Source of the DNA: Euonymus europaeus | Lineage: Eukaryota; Streptophyta; Magnoliopsida; Celastrales; Celastraceae | Length of the DNA stretch: 64,000 nucleotides | Direction of reading: 5' to 3' | Assembly (NCBI GenBank): GCA_963580455.1 | Contig: OY756961.1 | Span: forward strand, 8,723,001-8,787,000 | Shown: one piece after another, positions 23,065 to 35,165 of the stretch | Layout of the letters: every line of letters starts with the position of its first letter | Numbering within the stretch: the first letter of the stretch is position 1 | Notes under the pieces: generated by a model | What the model was told of the DNA's origin: nothing | Seen by the model: only the letters and a program-made list of their open reading frames with translations | The model's database searches: none | Program-made: the position numbers and the translations under genes

Positions 23065-25214
23065 CTTTTTTTTTTTGAATCAACTGAAATTCATTCAAGA
23101 ACGGCCAAGGTTACAATTAGCAGTGATCAAATGCTCAATGGTAGAGGGAACTCCATCCATCAAAACATGTACATCATCAACAGAAGCTACTAATCTACCT
23201 AATTTAGCCAAACCATCAGCAACACTATCGTTTTGCCTATAAGTAAAAGCAACACAGCAATTCCACTCCTCTAGAGATTGCCGAATCTCGTCAATAATAA
23301 AACCCAAATAGTTAGCATAAGCATCCCCGTTATGCACTGCTGAAATAACTGCCATTGAATCTCCCTCCACTATGACATCCCGTCAACCGAACTGAGCCAC
23401 AAAAGATAACCCAAATTGAATAGCCAGGCCTGCAATAAGAGCTGGACCTCCAGCATGGCTAACACGCTTAAAAGCGGAAATGAGAACTTGACCATTATAG
23501 TCTCGTCCTACCATACCTACCCATTGGAATCACAGGACTTTGACTCGCTAAGAAATCAAGGACCAGGGATTGAGCCATTCTTAGGACTTGAGTTGGAGCC
23601 CAGACATCACCATCATGACAAATATTATTCCTTGCTCTCCACATAAAGTATAAAATACATAGCAGATACCCTTTTTCCTTATCTTGCAGTTGTTCAAAAC
23701 TCCTTTGAAGCCAAGACCCCAAAGATGCCATTGGAGCATAAACTGCCTGTTGTAGAGTTGAGGTTTGATTCCATATTTCCGCAAGGAAGGAACAATCTCT
23801 AAAAATATGAATACCAGTTTCCTGAGCAGTGAAACATAAAGGACATTGAGTCTTAAGTACAACACCCCCCTTGCTAAGATTTTCCTTAGTTGGAAGGCTG
23901 TCATGCAAAAGTCTCCAAGAAAACACCTTCACTTTGTTAGGGATTTTGAGCCTCCAAACAACCTGCCACTGTAAGTTTTGATCTCGAGGAGAAATATCCA
24001 CTAAAGAATTGGAAGTATCAGTACTTGGGTTTTGATGTCTAGCTACCCAATAAGCCGATCTAACTGAGAATTGTCCCTTGCTCTCATGAATCCAATATGT
24101 TGTATCAGCATGCCGCAGCCCACATAAAGGAATACTAGCAATTTCCTCAGTCTCCTCTCGTGAAAAAATAGATAACAACCGAGGTAAATTCCAACTCTTG
24201 TTTTCAACATCCATCAAAGCTCGCAACCAGCAAATTAGGATTATTGCCACCCCCTGGAGAGGTAACTAAGCCTGTAGGAGATGAAGGAAGCCAAGCCGCG
24301 GTCCAAACCGCCACTGATTTACCATCCCCAATTTGCCATCTTAATCCCGAATCTTAATCCCGAATCAATGATATTTCGAGCAGATAAAATACTAGACCAA
24401 GCATAAGAGCCACCTACTCTTCTAGAAGCCTTAAAAATTGAGGTCCTTGGATAATACCTCGCTTTAAGAAACTTAGCAGACAATGAGTTGGGAAATTGGA
24501 TCAGTCTCCAATACTGTTTAGCAATAAGAGCATTGTTAAACTCCTGGAAATCCCGAAGCCCCAATCCTCCCTCCAGCTTCCGCTGGCACATTTTGTTCCA
24601 ACCCACCCAACATATTTTCTTATTCTCCCCACGGTTTCACCATCAGAAATTCCGCATCAGCCGATTAAGATCTTGACACAGACTTTTTGGGAACCGATAA
24701 AGGCTCATAGCATAGCAAGGAATAGCTTCAGCAATATCCTTGACAAGAACAATTTTTCTAGCTTGGGATAGCACCTTCTCATTCCAGCCCTGAATCCTGG
24801 ACCACATCCGCTCTTTAATGTACGAGAGCATACGCCGCCGAGATCTATCACAAAAAATAGGAAGCCCCAGATATTTGGCATTGATCGAAAAATCTGTCAT
24901 ATGAAGCTGGGCTTTGAGAGAGACTTGCAACAGATTAGGAACGTTGGAGCTAAAGAAAATTGAAGATTTCTCCAAATTAACTCGCTCGCCAGATAAACGT
25001 TCATACATAGAAAAAATCTCTCAAAATTTCGTTGCTTCCGCTGAATTAGCTCTGCAGAAAATCATACTATCATCCGCAACAAACAAGTGAGAAATCATAG
25101 GGCCTCCATGCGAAGCTTTGATACCATGCAATCTTTGATTAAGAATGGATTGCTGAATAAAAAAAGTTAGACCTTCAGTACAAATAAAAAAGAAATAAGG
25201 AGAGTTGGGATGGG
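23065..25214 (-). mobile_element. 5'-truncated LINE (non-LTR retrotransposon), several stops
   Basis: On the minus strand, from high to low coordinates, the order is that of plant L1-type LINEs. First is the reverse transcriptase end with SPYFFFICTEG near 25200 and the catalytic box FVADDSMIFC near 25060-25110. A long post-RT region follows, with YLGLPIF and WSRIQGWNEK at 25008-24643 and GGLGLRDFQEFNNALIAKQ near 24560. Then comes the zinc-knuckle zf-RVT region at 24250-23495 with WRLKIPNKVKVFSWRLLHDS and CPLCF, and an RNase H domain at 23370-23095 with MEGDS and DSVADGLAKLG. A T-run at 23065-23077 is the poly(A) tail. Frameshifts split it into at least four frames. The 5' end, with the endonuclease and most of the RT, is missing. 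Confidence 0.88.
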
Positions 25215-25391
25215 ATAGATGTCATTGGAGCATAAACTGCCTGTTGCAGAGTTGGGATTTGATTCCATATTTCCGCAAGGAAGGAACAATCTCTAAAAAT
25301 ATGAATACCAGTTTCCTAAGCAGTGAAACAAAAAGGACATTGACTCTCAAGTACAACACCCCTCTTTCTAAGATTTTCCTTAGTTGGAAGG
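25215..25391 (-). mobile_element. Second LINE fragment, left part (zf-RVT region)
   Basis: Nearly identical to 23725-23905 of the neighbouring LINE, so it is a separate copy of the same family placed next to it. Its sequence breaks off at 25391, where an LTR begins, and resumes at 29868 at the next homologous base or so. Confidence 0.82.
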
Positions 25392-28300
25392 TGTCGTAAC
25401 CGGTTTTGCGAAAGGAAAATTTAAAAGAAAAGAAGAGTCGCCACCAATTGTAATAGGTGCAATTGGTCACCGAAAATTAATTTGGTCTGCGAAAATCCAG
25501 AAAAAATGGGTAAGTGAGTTTGTTACGTATGGGAAAAGTGTGAGGCACCCCACAATGTCTGTTTTAAAACAGTTGCCAATTTAACTTTTATTATCCGATT
25601 ATATGATTTTAAAAACATTGATTGTGACAAAGATACGTGCATGGGGAAAAATAATTATATACAAAAATATATCAAACTATGATAAAATAAGTTTTAGAAA
25701 ATAAAAAAAAAACTATTTTGAAATTGAATGAATTAATTTTAGAAAATGTCAATACTATATCGAAATAAGATAACTTTAGAAAAGATAAAAATTATATTGA
25801 AAGTCTAATCTTGAGGTTCATCGAATATTCCCATCCAATGGTAAAATTCCTAGAAACACTCTCACCTCAAGAATCTTTTTGAGGGTGCATCCAATGCATT
25901 CCCCAAATCAGTTCCATCGTAGGTAGAGACTTTCGATATAATTTTCATAATAAAAATAAAATGAAATATACAATATAAATATTGGAGGTAAATGTAAAAA
26001 TAAAATAAAAATAAATAAAATAAAAATAAAAATAAAACGAAAATAATAATAAAAATAATAAAAATTATGAATAAAAATATAACGAAAGTAAAATGAAAAA
26101 TAGGAGGAATGAAAAATAAAACGAAGTTAAAATGTTGGGAACCGAGTTTTTTGTGGACTATACGATATTGAATTATCGCAAATCTCAATTCAAATGTATT
26201 AATACTTTAAATCATACAATTTAAACACATAATCACATAGCATGAAAAAACACATCTTAAATAAAACACATCATCAAAAAAAAAAAGCACACATAAGAGG
26301 GACTCGGTTCCCGTTTTAATTTAGGCAATTTATCATTTCAACCATACTATTAAATTAGTATGATTAAAAATAATGATTTATTACCGAAAGACGGTTATCG
26401 TGTCGAAGGCTCTGCACTTCATTAAATCCTTTTCCATCCAATGGTAGGGATTCCGTAAAATCATTTCCTCAAGAATCCTTTCGGGATAGCATCCAATGCT
26501 TTTCCGTTTTGGTTCCGTCATCGGATCAATTAATCGATCATTTATCGCACAATAAATTATGAATCAAACAATACACTCTAAGCCCCTTAAAAATCAAAGC
26601 CCAAGTATTACTTAACCTTTCCTCAATTAAAGGTACAAGCCCCAATACTAACCCATCATACTCGACCCATGAATTAACTTATTCTAATCCATTGAATTTG
26701 CAAGCCCAAATCAATCCCTATTACCATTCTTAATGATTAAGCCCAAGTAAACTGTTATGAACCCAATCAAGTAGTGTAAATATACCAAGCCCATTTTCGT
26801 TAATGAAGACCATAAACCAAACCCAATTTCCATCATATCCATATTACTTTCTAACTGACTATCTCTCACCTGCAGAGTTAACCGGTTGAACTCATATAAT
26901 ACATAGATCAATAGCTATACATGATGAAACCAAACAGCACCCACAAACATGAAGTATACGGAATCATGAAGCAGAATATCTTTCCCTGCAATGCAACCCA
27001 GAGCTTAGCGCAAACATAACATGAATGGAAAGCATCAAAAATCTAGTTTCAGATTTTAATTACCAAGTCAAACCACCTACTTTCACTGATCCGAGATATT
27101 GAACATACATATCCAAAGAACAATGCAAGAACTGAAAACACCAGAGCATATGTGAGAAAACAAAAACATCAATTTATCTTCCAAATAAAAGCAAATAAAT
27201 TCCAAATTTTCAAGAAAAAACTAAGCAGAACAATCCCCAGAATTTTCTGGAATTTCACTCTCAAACCACACCTCCAGAAAATTGAAAATATGAAAAAATG
27301 AATGAACCAAGAAACCTCCCGATCACCTTCAAAAAATCGAAATCAAAGAAGAAAAGAAACCTGTCACGCCCCATTTCCGGAGACGCGACTGGGTGCTCTC
27401 TCCGCACCCTTCCTAGGTCACTAGTGTGAACATCCGGGATCAACCGGAAATCCGGCGGCACCTCCCCGTATATCGGAGAGCGCCCACCTGCATCAGAAAC
27501 GCAGCAACAACAACATCACACTAGCAACCTAGCAAACATAGGCCTCGGGCCTCAACCACATGCAATCCTGACCCTAGGCCTCAGGCCATCCACTACCAGC
27601 ATGCACAAACTGATGGCATCACATATAAATCAACACACAGATTTATAAGACATCAAATATAACCATAAATCAACATCTACATCCACATACAAGCACCACC
27701 GTGCCAAATGGTTATATTCTCTCAACATAGATATACTACGTACACCCATATGCATAGAGTATATCTCCAGCACCCTATTCTATCCAGGGCCATCCATGTC
27801 ACACTCTGCTCACCGATCCGCAGCACTAGTACCTGTACCAGTGTCTCCTGTGGAAGGAAGAAAGTAAAGGAGTGAGCTAGAAGCTCAGTAGGGTATGAAG
27901 TAAACATCAATATAGGCAGAACCATAAGGAAGCAATGCATCAATATGTAACTACCACATGAACGTATACTCAACAAATTCACATCAACATTTACCCGGAT
28001 AACCCTTTTGGAGCATAACAACCACAATATCATTGCAACTCAATGAAATATTGCACGGGAGCAAGCTCACCACAACCAACCACTCCTAGGATCATCCGGT
28101 TGCGTGAACCTATCACGCCCGCACCCCACAAGGCAAGTCACTCTTGACCTTACCCCTAGTGCGTTACCCCACATGAGGTTCACGTGACTTGGTGATAACA
28201 ACCTTCACCTTGCCATCCTCCCATGTGGCTTTCAAGTAACCTAAAGGTTCCCGAGTCCATACCCGAGTCCCCCATGCATCTCTAATGTATTATGACATGT

Positions 28301-29867
28301 CATGCCGAAACGATAAGTATATATAAATACCCTATATACTTTACATAACTACCATGATGCATGAATGAAGGCTCACAACGTGTCCGTAAATGACGGAACA
28401 CTAATTCGGGTCATACAACATTCGACATCAAACAATGATCCACACAAGGCTCGTTTCCCCTTAGAAGCAATTAAGGCGGAAACTCAAATAATGGCGACCA
28501 ATGAAGGATCGAAACGCTATTTAGGCAACAATAACGAATGATAGATAGAAAGGTTGGAAATCCCCTACCTCAATCGAGCACAATCACCTCAATACAAAAA
28601 TTAGGGTTTCGAACCCTCGTTTCTCCGAAACCTATCGATTCACATAATCGAACTCACAATATCAACCAAAACATACCACATCATCCCTACTAATAACAAT
28701 CAATCAACAAAAATCGAAATACTTACTTTCTCTCACTATAATTCTCTTTCAAAAGCTTGTTCCAAAGTCCAATCCAAATCTTACTCCAAAATCCCAACTA
28801 AAACTACACATAGGTCCACAAAAAAGTCTAGGCGTGCTGCTCTGGCGCCTAGGCGCGCCAGCTTCTCTTGTTTTTTTATTTCCAGCTCCCTCACTGGACT
28901 AGGCGCAGCGCCTAGGCGTCCCCTGGTGCGCCTAGTCCAGTTTGTTCCCTTGTGTGCAAACTCAAAAATTCCAAAAATTTTTGGGTCGTGGTTTCACAAA
29001 ACCTAGAAGAATCCCCTCTCAAATTTCATTCTCAAACCCGGCCTCTATCAAATTGAAGAAAAAGAAAAGAAAAAAAAATATCGAAAGCTCTCCCAAAAAA
29101 AATAGATTGCAAACAGAGAAAAATGAGAAAGAAGAAACCCAGAAAACCCCCTAATCCCAGAAAAGGCCCCCAGAAAAGTCGAAAAAAAGCTTCCAGCCCT
29201 CTCAGAAAAATCAAAATCGAAAGAACGAAGAACACCCCCCCCCCCAAAAAAAAATCCCTAGAAGAATCGGAAAAAGAAAGAAAAAGCCCCCTCCAAAAAG
29301 AAGTAAAATTCCTTCCACAAAAGCTCCGGAAATCTGTCCCCCTCTGAACTTGATCTCTCTGCCTCTACTTACACAACAAATTTTGAATCAAAATCTCTAG
29401 AAATCAAACTGTGCGGCTCCCGTTGTCAACTTCAAATCTCTCTTTTGTTTGAATTTTGGTACCCTCTCCTCCTTTTTCAAACTCGGGCGCGCCCTCTGTT
29501 TCCTTCCCGTTGCCTGGTCAGCTCTCTCTCTCTCCCTCTTTTCAAACCTCCGGCGCTTCTCTACTTCTTTCATTTCTTTCTGCGTTTCACACTTCTGGAA
29601 CAGGCATTCGACAATCCTATTAGGCCGGGTTGCATTTAGGTTTCTAAACCACTAAGGGTTTGGGTCGGGCCGGGCTTTAACTTGTTAAAGATTTGGGCTT
29701 AACTTCGGGTGATGGGCTGGCTGTAGAGATGTTATAAATGGGCTTTTTCATTGGACCAATTCTTTGGGTTTAAAGGGGTTCACTTATTTGACCCAAAAAT
29801 GTAAGCTAAACAAATGGGTTATGTTTAGGCTTTTTTTTTATTCACTTAGGCAAGGTTTTAAATGAGC
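25392..29867 (+). mobile_element. Long LTR (~2.8 kb without its insert) splitting the second LINE fragment
   Basis: The sequence starts TGTCGTAACCGG directly at the LINE break and ends where LINE homology resumes. Near its start it shares GTCGCCACCAATT, a GGTGCAATTGG word and an AGGCACCCCACAA word with the LTR at 31792. Such words are common in large Ty3/gypsy (Tat/Ogre-like) LTRs of plants, but that assignment is from memory. A repeated block with CATCCAATGG and CAAGAATC is present at about 25815 and 26415. It codes for nothing. The 3' end does not match the end of the other copy and no target duplication is visible, so its end is probably deleted. The solo LTR at 27362-28998 is inserted in it. 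Confidence 0.65.
27362..28998 (+). mobile_element. Solo LTR, 1637 bp, with perfect AAACC target duplication
   Basis: Starts TGTCACGCCCC and ends GGTCGTGGTTTCACA, the TG...CA borders of an LTR. AAACC occurs directly before (27357-27361) and directly after (28999-29003). Without the element the host sequence reads through. The style of the termini resembles Ty3/gypsy chromovirus (Tekay/Del) LTRs. No internal region remains, so the element was lost by LTR-LTR recombination. Confidence 0.85.
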
Positions 29868-29993
29868 TCATGCAAAAGTCTCTAAGAAAACACCTTCACT
29901 TTGTTAGGGATTTTGAGCCTCCAAACAACCTTTCACTGTAAGTTTTGATCTCCAGGAGAAATAGCCACTAAAGAATTGGAAGTATCAGTACTA
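29868..29993 (-). mobile_element. Second LINE fragment, right part
   Basis: Matches 23902-24030 of the first LINE (TCATGCAAAAGTCTC... to GAAGTATCAGTACT) and continues the fragment broken at 25391. Weak protein similarity to the zf-RVT region may run a little beyond 29993. Confidence 0.8.
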
Positions 29994-30002
29994 GCGTGAA
30001 GT

Positions 30003-30480
30003 AATACCAAGCCACCTCACTCTATAAAGGAGAATTTCCCATAAACGACACATATCTCAATAAAGACCAAATCATGCAATAATACTCAGGAATCAGGTAA
30101 TGAATTCCAAAACCATCTCATGCCTGTCGCGACAAAACCTTCCAAAATTCTCGTAAAGTCTGAGGTGAAGTATTTTCTATGAAGCCAGCATTCACCAGCC
30201 TAGCTACTACGGATTTCACTGATTTTCCGCAAAACTCGACCGCTGCCCAAACCAAAAGTTCATCACGGTCATGTTATTCAATATAAAGCTTAGCGATGAA
30301 CAAGACAAATTTTTCCTCTAAATTCTTCCTACAAAAGAAGATTTCTCAAAAATATGCTTGACTCCAATCTCGGTTGAGACATCTCAACATTTCAGAGTCA
30401 GATTCTTCATCATTAATGGGTACACCCAAAATCTAGTTCATTAGGTTTAATCATCTTCATTATCATCAATTTCAATCTTG
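30003..30480 (-). pseudogene. Unidentified protein-coding pseudogene, one long frame with four stops
   Basis: On the minus strand a single frame of about 140 codons can be read from about 30420 down to 30003. It has balanced, protein-like composition: an acidic start (DEESDSEMLRCLNRDW), then DELLVWAAVEFCGKSVKSVV, ENTSPQTLREFWKVLSRQ and PEYYCMIWSLLRY. It is broken by four stop codons, two of them TGA at sites that fit CGA-to-TGA change. A short acidic piece, KIEIDDNEDD, precedes it in another frame. I do not recognise the family. It could be a captured host gene fragment or an unknown part of a retroelement. Confidence 0.4.
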
Positions 30481-30739
30481 TTAAATGGAATGAGTGAGAT
30501 TTGAGATTGGAAAATTAGAAGTGATGAAAAATGAGGGTGAATGAGTGTTGAAATTTTGAACAAAGGCTTTTACCTCATGAAGGACAACATGCAAATGTTG
30601 CACTATAAAAACCCATCAAGACAAAGTAATGACATGCTCATTGCGAAAATGTCATGTAGTGGTCGTGAGTTAGACCAAAAAGGCGGTGGTGCACATGAAG
30701 ATTACTCGTGGAGGCAATTGATAGAGACCAAAAATTTCA

Positions 30740-31027
30740 AACTGGTCTAGTTATTGAACTCAAATTGGTAGTTTCCCAAAATTGCCCCAGTCTAATCCCT
30801 TCCAATTTGACCAATAGTAAAATTAAAAGCTAATTTTCCAAAGAAATTGCCCCCAGTATTGCTGGAACTGATCCTTTTTTTTTAATTTTTTCGAATTTTT
30901 TTTTTAATATACAGCTATCATTCAGTCAAAAGATAGATTTTCTCTAAATTATTGTATATGTATGAAATGTATATATGGACATGTATGATCAATTAAAAAG
31001 TATGTACATAATGTCAAGAAATATAGT

Positions 31028-31095
<68 letters not shown>

Positions 31096-31791
31096 GTATG
31101 TTAACAAATACATGAGTATAACCTGGATGTATATGATAACTGTATAAAATGATGTATGAACATGTATCTAGCTATTGTATGCTTATGTGTGAATATCTTG
31201 GTTGAACGTAAAATATGTAAACAAAAATAAATGGAGGTAAGGATAGATGAATTTCTCCATTGTTCCTAAGTAGGGTCAAGTTCTTATAGACTTCTGAAGG
31301 CTTTGAACCAGATCTAAGGGTGAATTAATGTGCATATAGGTGGCATATCTAACTACAACGCGAATACGCGAGAGGTTACTGGATTAGGTTAGCTCACACC
31401 CCATATCTGGAAGTGGAGCCCATCCCCCAATATCTTGAAGGGACGTCAATCCAGGAGGATATTTTTCCTTGCTTATGTGAGGACAAAATCCATCAAAAGC
31501 AAAGAGCAACCCTCACTAATCACTAGTAGGACCCGGGTTTTTGTGGGTCGTTTGCGTGCATGTGAATAGTGATGTGTGTGTGGAGAAGTCATACCGCATC
31601 CTTACTTGAGCATTTAATTTTCACGTAACCACGAAACCTGTTAAATATCTTTCAATCATGGACAAACGTATTAAATCCCTTAAAAAAAAGAAACATAAAA
31701 ACTATCTAACAAACAAATAAGCCAAGATAAGAAAACACCGAAAAAGGCTCGACCCCTTTGGTATAAAATGGTCCCCAGTGAAGTCGCCAGC
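30740..31791 (+). mobile_element. Probable 3' internal region of the LTR element that follows
   Basis: Non-coding sequence with a TTTGCCCC(C)AGT-like word pair near 30780-30860 and GGTCCCCAGTGAAGTCGCCAG just before the LTR. I associate such words with the tail of large Tat/Ogre-like retrotransposons. The region includes an (AT)n run at 31032-31089. The assignment is inference from adjacency and remembered style. Confidence 0.4.
31032..31089. repeat. (AT)n microsatellite
   Basis: A 58-bp uninterrupted AT dinucleotide run. Confidence 0.95.
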
Positions 31792-34410
31792 TGAAGCAAC
31801 CGGCTTGAAAAAATGAAGTCGCCACCAATTGATTTTTAAGGTGCAATTGGACACCTAATATGGTCTACGAAAAAGAAATGGGTAAGGGGGTCTATTGAGC
31901 ATGGGGAAGGTGTTAGGCACCCCACAACTCCCGAAAAAACGGCTGCCTTAAAATGTTTTCTTATTTGGCTCGAATTTTGTTTTGAAAAGAGTTTGTATGT
32001 CCCAATTGCTTTAATGAATTTCTATATATACTAGAAAGTCCATGTTTCAATTGAGTGGGTTTGACCCCATTAATATTGTGGCAATTTTGATGCTTGGATG
32101 AAAAATCCACTTGAAGTGGTTTTTGATGATTTTAAAAGGGTGCACGGGATCACTACAGCCATTCCCGGCTTGGCTGAAAAAACATTTTGAAGATTGATGA
32201 AAAATCCACTTGAAGTGGTTTTGATAATTTAAAAGATGCGCGGGATCACTACAGCCATTCCCGGCTTGGCTGAAAAATACTTTGGAGATTAATGAAAAAT
32301 CCACTTGAGGTGGTTTTGATGATTTGAAAGGTGCACGGGATCACTACAGCCATTCCCGGCTTGGCTGAAATAATTTGGAAGATGGATAAAAAGTCCACTT
32401 TGTAGTGGTTTTGATAATTTGAAAAGGTTGTGAATTTTCGGGAATTCGATTGATGCATCAAATCGATCCACAGACACCGGCTAGGTCCGATTAAGCCATA
32501 CTTACAAACACATTCTTTATGAGAAGAGAGAGAATACATTTAAGGCTCATTGAATGAGTCAAATATCTTTAAACCCGCTCTTGAGTCCTTAAATAAATTC
32601 TCCTAATCCCTAAAAATAAGTTTGCTTTTTGGTTCCACGAAAATCAAGTATTCTGAATAAATGCCGACAAAAACCCCAATATCTTGAAGGTTCTTTTGGT
32701 ATTTAAACAGAATACGAGTTTCTCATATTAGTCTTGGTGTCATTTTTTAAGGTGCAACGGCTTAGATTTAATTGTTATCGCGTTGCGTCTTTTTTATGGC
32801 ATAACAATGAAACAAGATTCTAAGTATGCAATCTAAATATTCACAATTTGCACAAAGCCTAAACATGCATACTAAGCAGTCATATTTCAATAAATCCATA
32901 TGCTTCTAACATCCTAAATATACATGTATGCATTTTATTATTTACATCCATTTATTTACATGAGTTACAATTTACATGGCTTTGGGTTTACTAATTTCTA
33001 CCTCAACAAATCCATGCATGATTTATAAACCCAAAGCCCAATATACAAACAAGAACCAAATATACACAAGAAATAAGTTAAAGCCCAATGATCTATACAT
33101 ATAAACCCACATGCATGTAAACCCAATCCCAATTACTGGCTCGTCATCAATACCTTAAAACATGCAAGGACTTGGCCCGATAATTCAATCAACAAAAATA
33201 GGCCCAAAACCCCATGAATCTGTAACCGGCCCAATATAACAATCATTCTTGGCTAAAGAAACAATAAAAGCCCGGCCCCATTTCAAATATTACAAAGCAT
33301 GTACCAACGTGGCCCAATTTATCAATTCATCATACAAGCCTAGCCCAATTTTATCAATCCTGTAACCGGCCCAATAAAAGAACAACCTTGGCCCAAAGTC
33401 TTACCAGCCCTACCGGCCCAATACCTCAAACCAGAAGTGTCTTCTCCCTTCTAGTACATGGCCAACGGTAACCACTCCTCCACATCCGGTGGTGCGACCG
33501 CCCTCCCGAGCTCGACATGTAAAACCAGGAACAATACAAGCAAGCAAAGTAGACAGAGAAGCACAAGAAATAACCAAGAAACAAAACAATAACGGAACAA
33601 CAAGAGCAAGCCTGAACCCAGCTGAAGCAACCTCAATCCAGTTTTGAGAAACAAAGATTCAACAAAGTATATAGAGATTTGGGTTACAGAGTGAGGGGTA
33701 GAAAATTACCTTTCAAATCTCGAAGAAATCGAACCAAAAAAACAGATGTGGATGTGGGGGCAGAAGGAATTTCGGGTGGATGCCGTCAATAATGGTATGA
33801 GCGCCGGTGATGATGGATGGAGTGAGAAGGTCCAGTTGAGGACTTGCGTGAAGAGGAGATCGGAGTTGTCAAGGCAGTCCGATCAGGATTTGAGGGAAGA
33901 GAGGTTGACGAAGTATAGTCGGGTAGTGATTTGGTATTCTGGGTCCCCTCTCTCTCGGATCGATCTCCTCCCTTTTCCCCTTTGTTTCTCCGTTTTCTCT
34001 TTCTGGTCTTCTCCCCCCCCCCCTTTTGTAGCATCCCAACCTCTGGCTCAACTTCCTCTGCCCATCCCCTCATCAATCTCCACCATCTCCTGCCATCTCT
34101 GCCTTTCATTGAAGTCCTGCTCTCCCTTAACTCCAACGGCAACCACCTCCCCATCCAACCACAAACCATGCTTCCCCCATCCTTTGCTTTCAATTTGTTG
34201 GAAGCTTCTTGAAGATGGGCCGGGTTATGGGCTGTTTATTTGGGCTTTTGGTTTTGTAAACTCTATTTTTGGGCTTAATGGGGGAGGGGTTGGGCTTTCT
34301 ATTTTTTGAGTTTATTTTTGTATATTTGTTTATTTTTGTATTTTATTTATTATCATATTTCTGTTTTGTATTTTTATAGCAAAAGAATTTGGACAAAAAT
34401 GGGGTATAAC
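31792..34410 (+). mobile_element. Long LTR, ~2.6 kb, related to the one at 25392
   Basis: Starts TGAAGCAACCGG and ends GGGGTATAACA, after which hAT transposase sequence begins at once. It shares GTCGCCACCAATT, GGTGCAATTGG and GGTGTTAGGCACCCCACAA-like words with 25392-29867. Both also have AAGCCCAA-rich stretches in the same relative place. An internal tandem repeat lies at about 32095-32430. Small frames in 33400-34310 are not conserved genes. Confidence 0.6.
32095..32430 (+). repeat. Tandem repeat of ~95 bp, three full copies and a part
   Basis: Units start GATGAAAAATCCACTTGA(A/G)G near 32097, 32195 and 32290, with a partial copy near 32385. Each contains GGGATCACTACAGCCATTCC and CGGCTTGGCTGAAA. 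Copies differ by a few bases and small indels. It lies inside the LTR and may be a promoter-region array. Confidence 0.85.
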
Positions 34411-35165
34411 AGTATTCAAGCAATTGTTGAATATCCAAGTCTTGTTGGAAAAAGAGATGAAAAGGTCAAGTTATGAACCATTGCATTGGGTGGCTTCAAG
34501 AATAAAGATCACGTTTGATAAATATTGGGGGAAATAGGAGAATGTAAACTGCTTTATTTGCCTTGTGGTTATTCTTGATCCTAGATACAAGTTGCCATAT
34601 TTGGGTTTTCAACTAAATCACATAGGGATGAATAAAAAGATGGTGGAAAAGCTACAAGGGTAGGTAAAACAAATGCTCCATGACTTGTTTAAAGAATATG
34701 GAGAGATCTTGCCTAGAAGAAATCAACCTAGTGATGATGGTCATGGTGACGGTGTAGGTGTGGGTGGTGACTCGGAAGAAGAGGGTGATACTGATGATCT
34801 AGGAGAAGATGAGGATGATATGTTACATCATCAATCTTTAAAGGAAAACCAAGTGATTGCCTTAAGTGATGAGGTTGACAGATACTTACATGAACCTCAC
34901 TTAGAAGTGAAGAAGAACAAGTTCAAAATTTTGCATTATTGAAAATTGGAAATGGTTAGATTTCCAACTTTATCAAAAATTACCAAAGACATCTTTGCAA
35001 TGCCGGTTTCAAGTGTGGCTTCCGAATGTGCATTTAGTTGAGGATCAAGGGTTGTGGATCCTTTTAGGAGTTGTTTAACTCCGAAAATGGTGGAGGCATT
35101 GATATGTACAAGTGATTGGCTCAAGGCGGATGGATTTCATTTTTACAAAGATCCAATTCAACTTG
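34411..35165 (+). pseudogene. hAT transposase pseudogene, C-terminal half
   Basis: The translation in shifting frames shows TFDKYWG, then VVILDPRYKLPYLGF near 34565-34620, an acidic insert, and KLEMVRFPTLSKITKDIFAM continuing into PVSSVASECAFS and LTPKMVEALICTSDWL (34945-35135). This is the C-terminal RNase H-like part and hAT dimerisation domain of plant hAT transposases. A TGA at 35039-35041 and several frameshifts disable it. The N-terminal half, with the BED zinc finger, is absent; the LTR ends exactly where homology starts, so the LTR probably inserted into the gene. Confidence 0.85.

Noticed and set aside
25862..26188. 108-codon minus frame with Phe/Ile/Leu runs
   Set aside because: It is the complement of an A-rich (ATAAAA)n-like stretch inside an LTR, not a membrane protein gene.
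33746..34309. 187-codon frame with Ser/Pro-rich translation
   Set aside because: Sits inside an LTR, overlaps equally long frames on both strands, and has low-complexity CT-rich composition.
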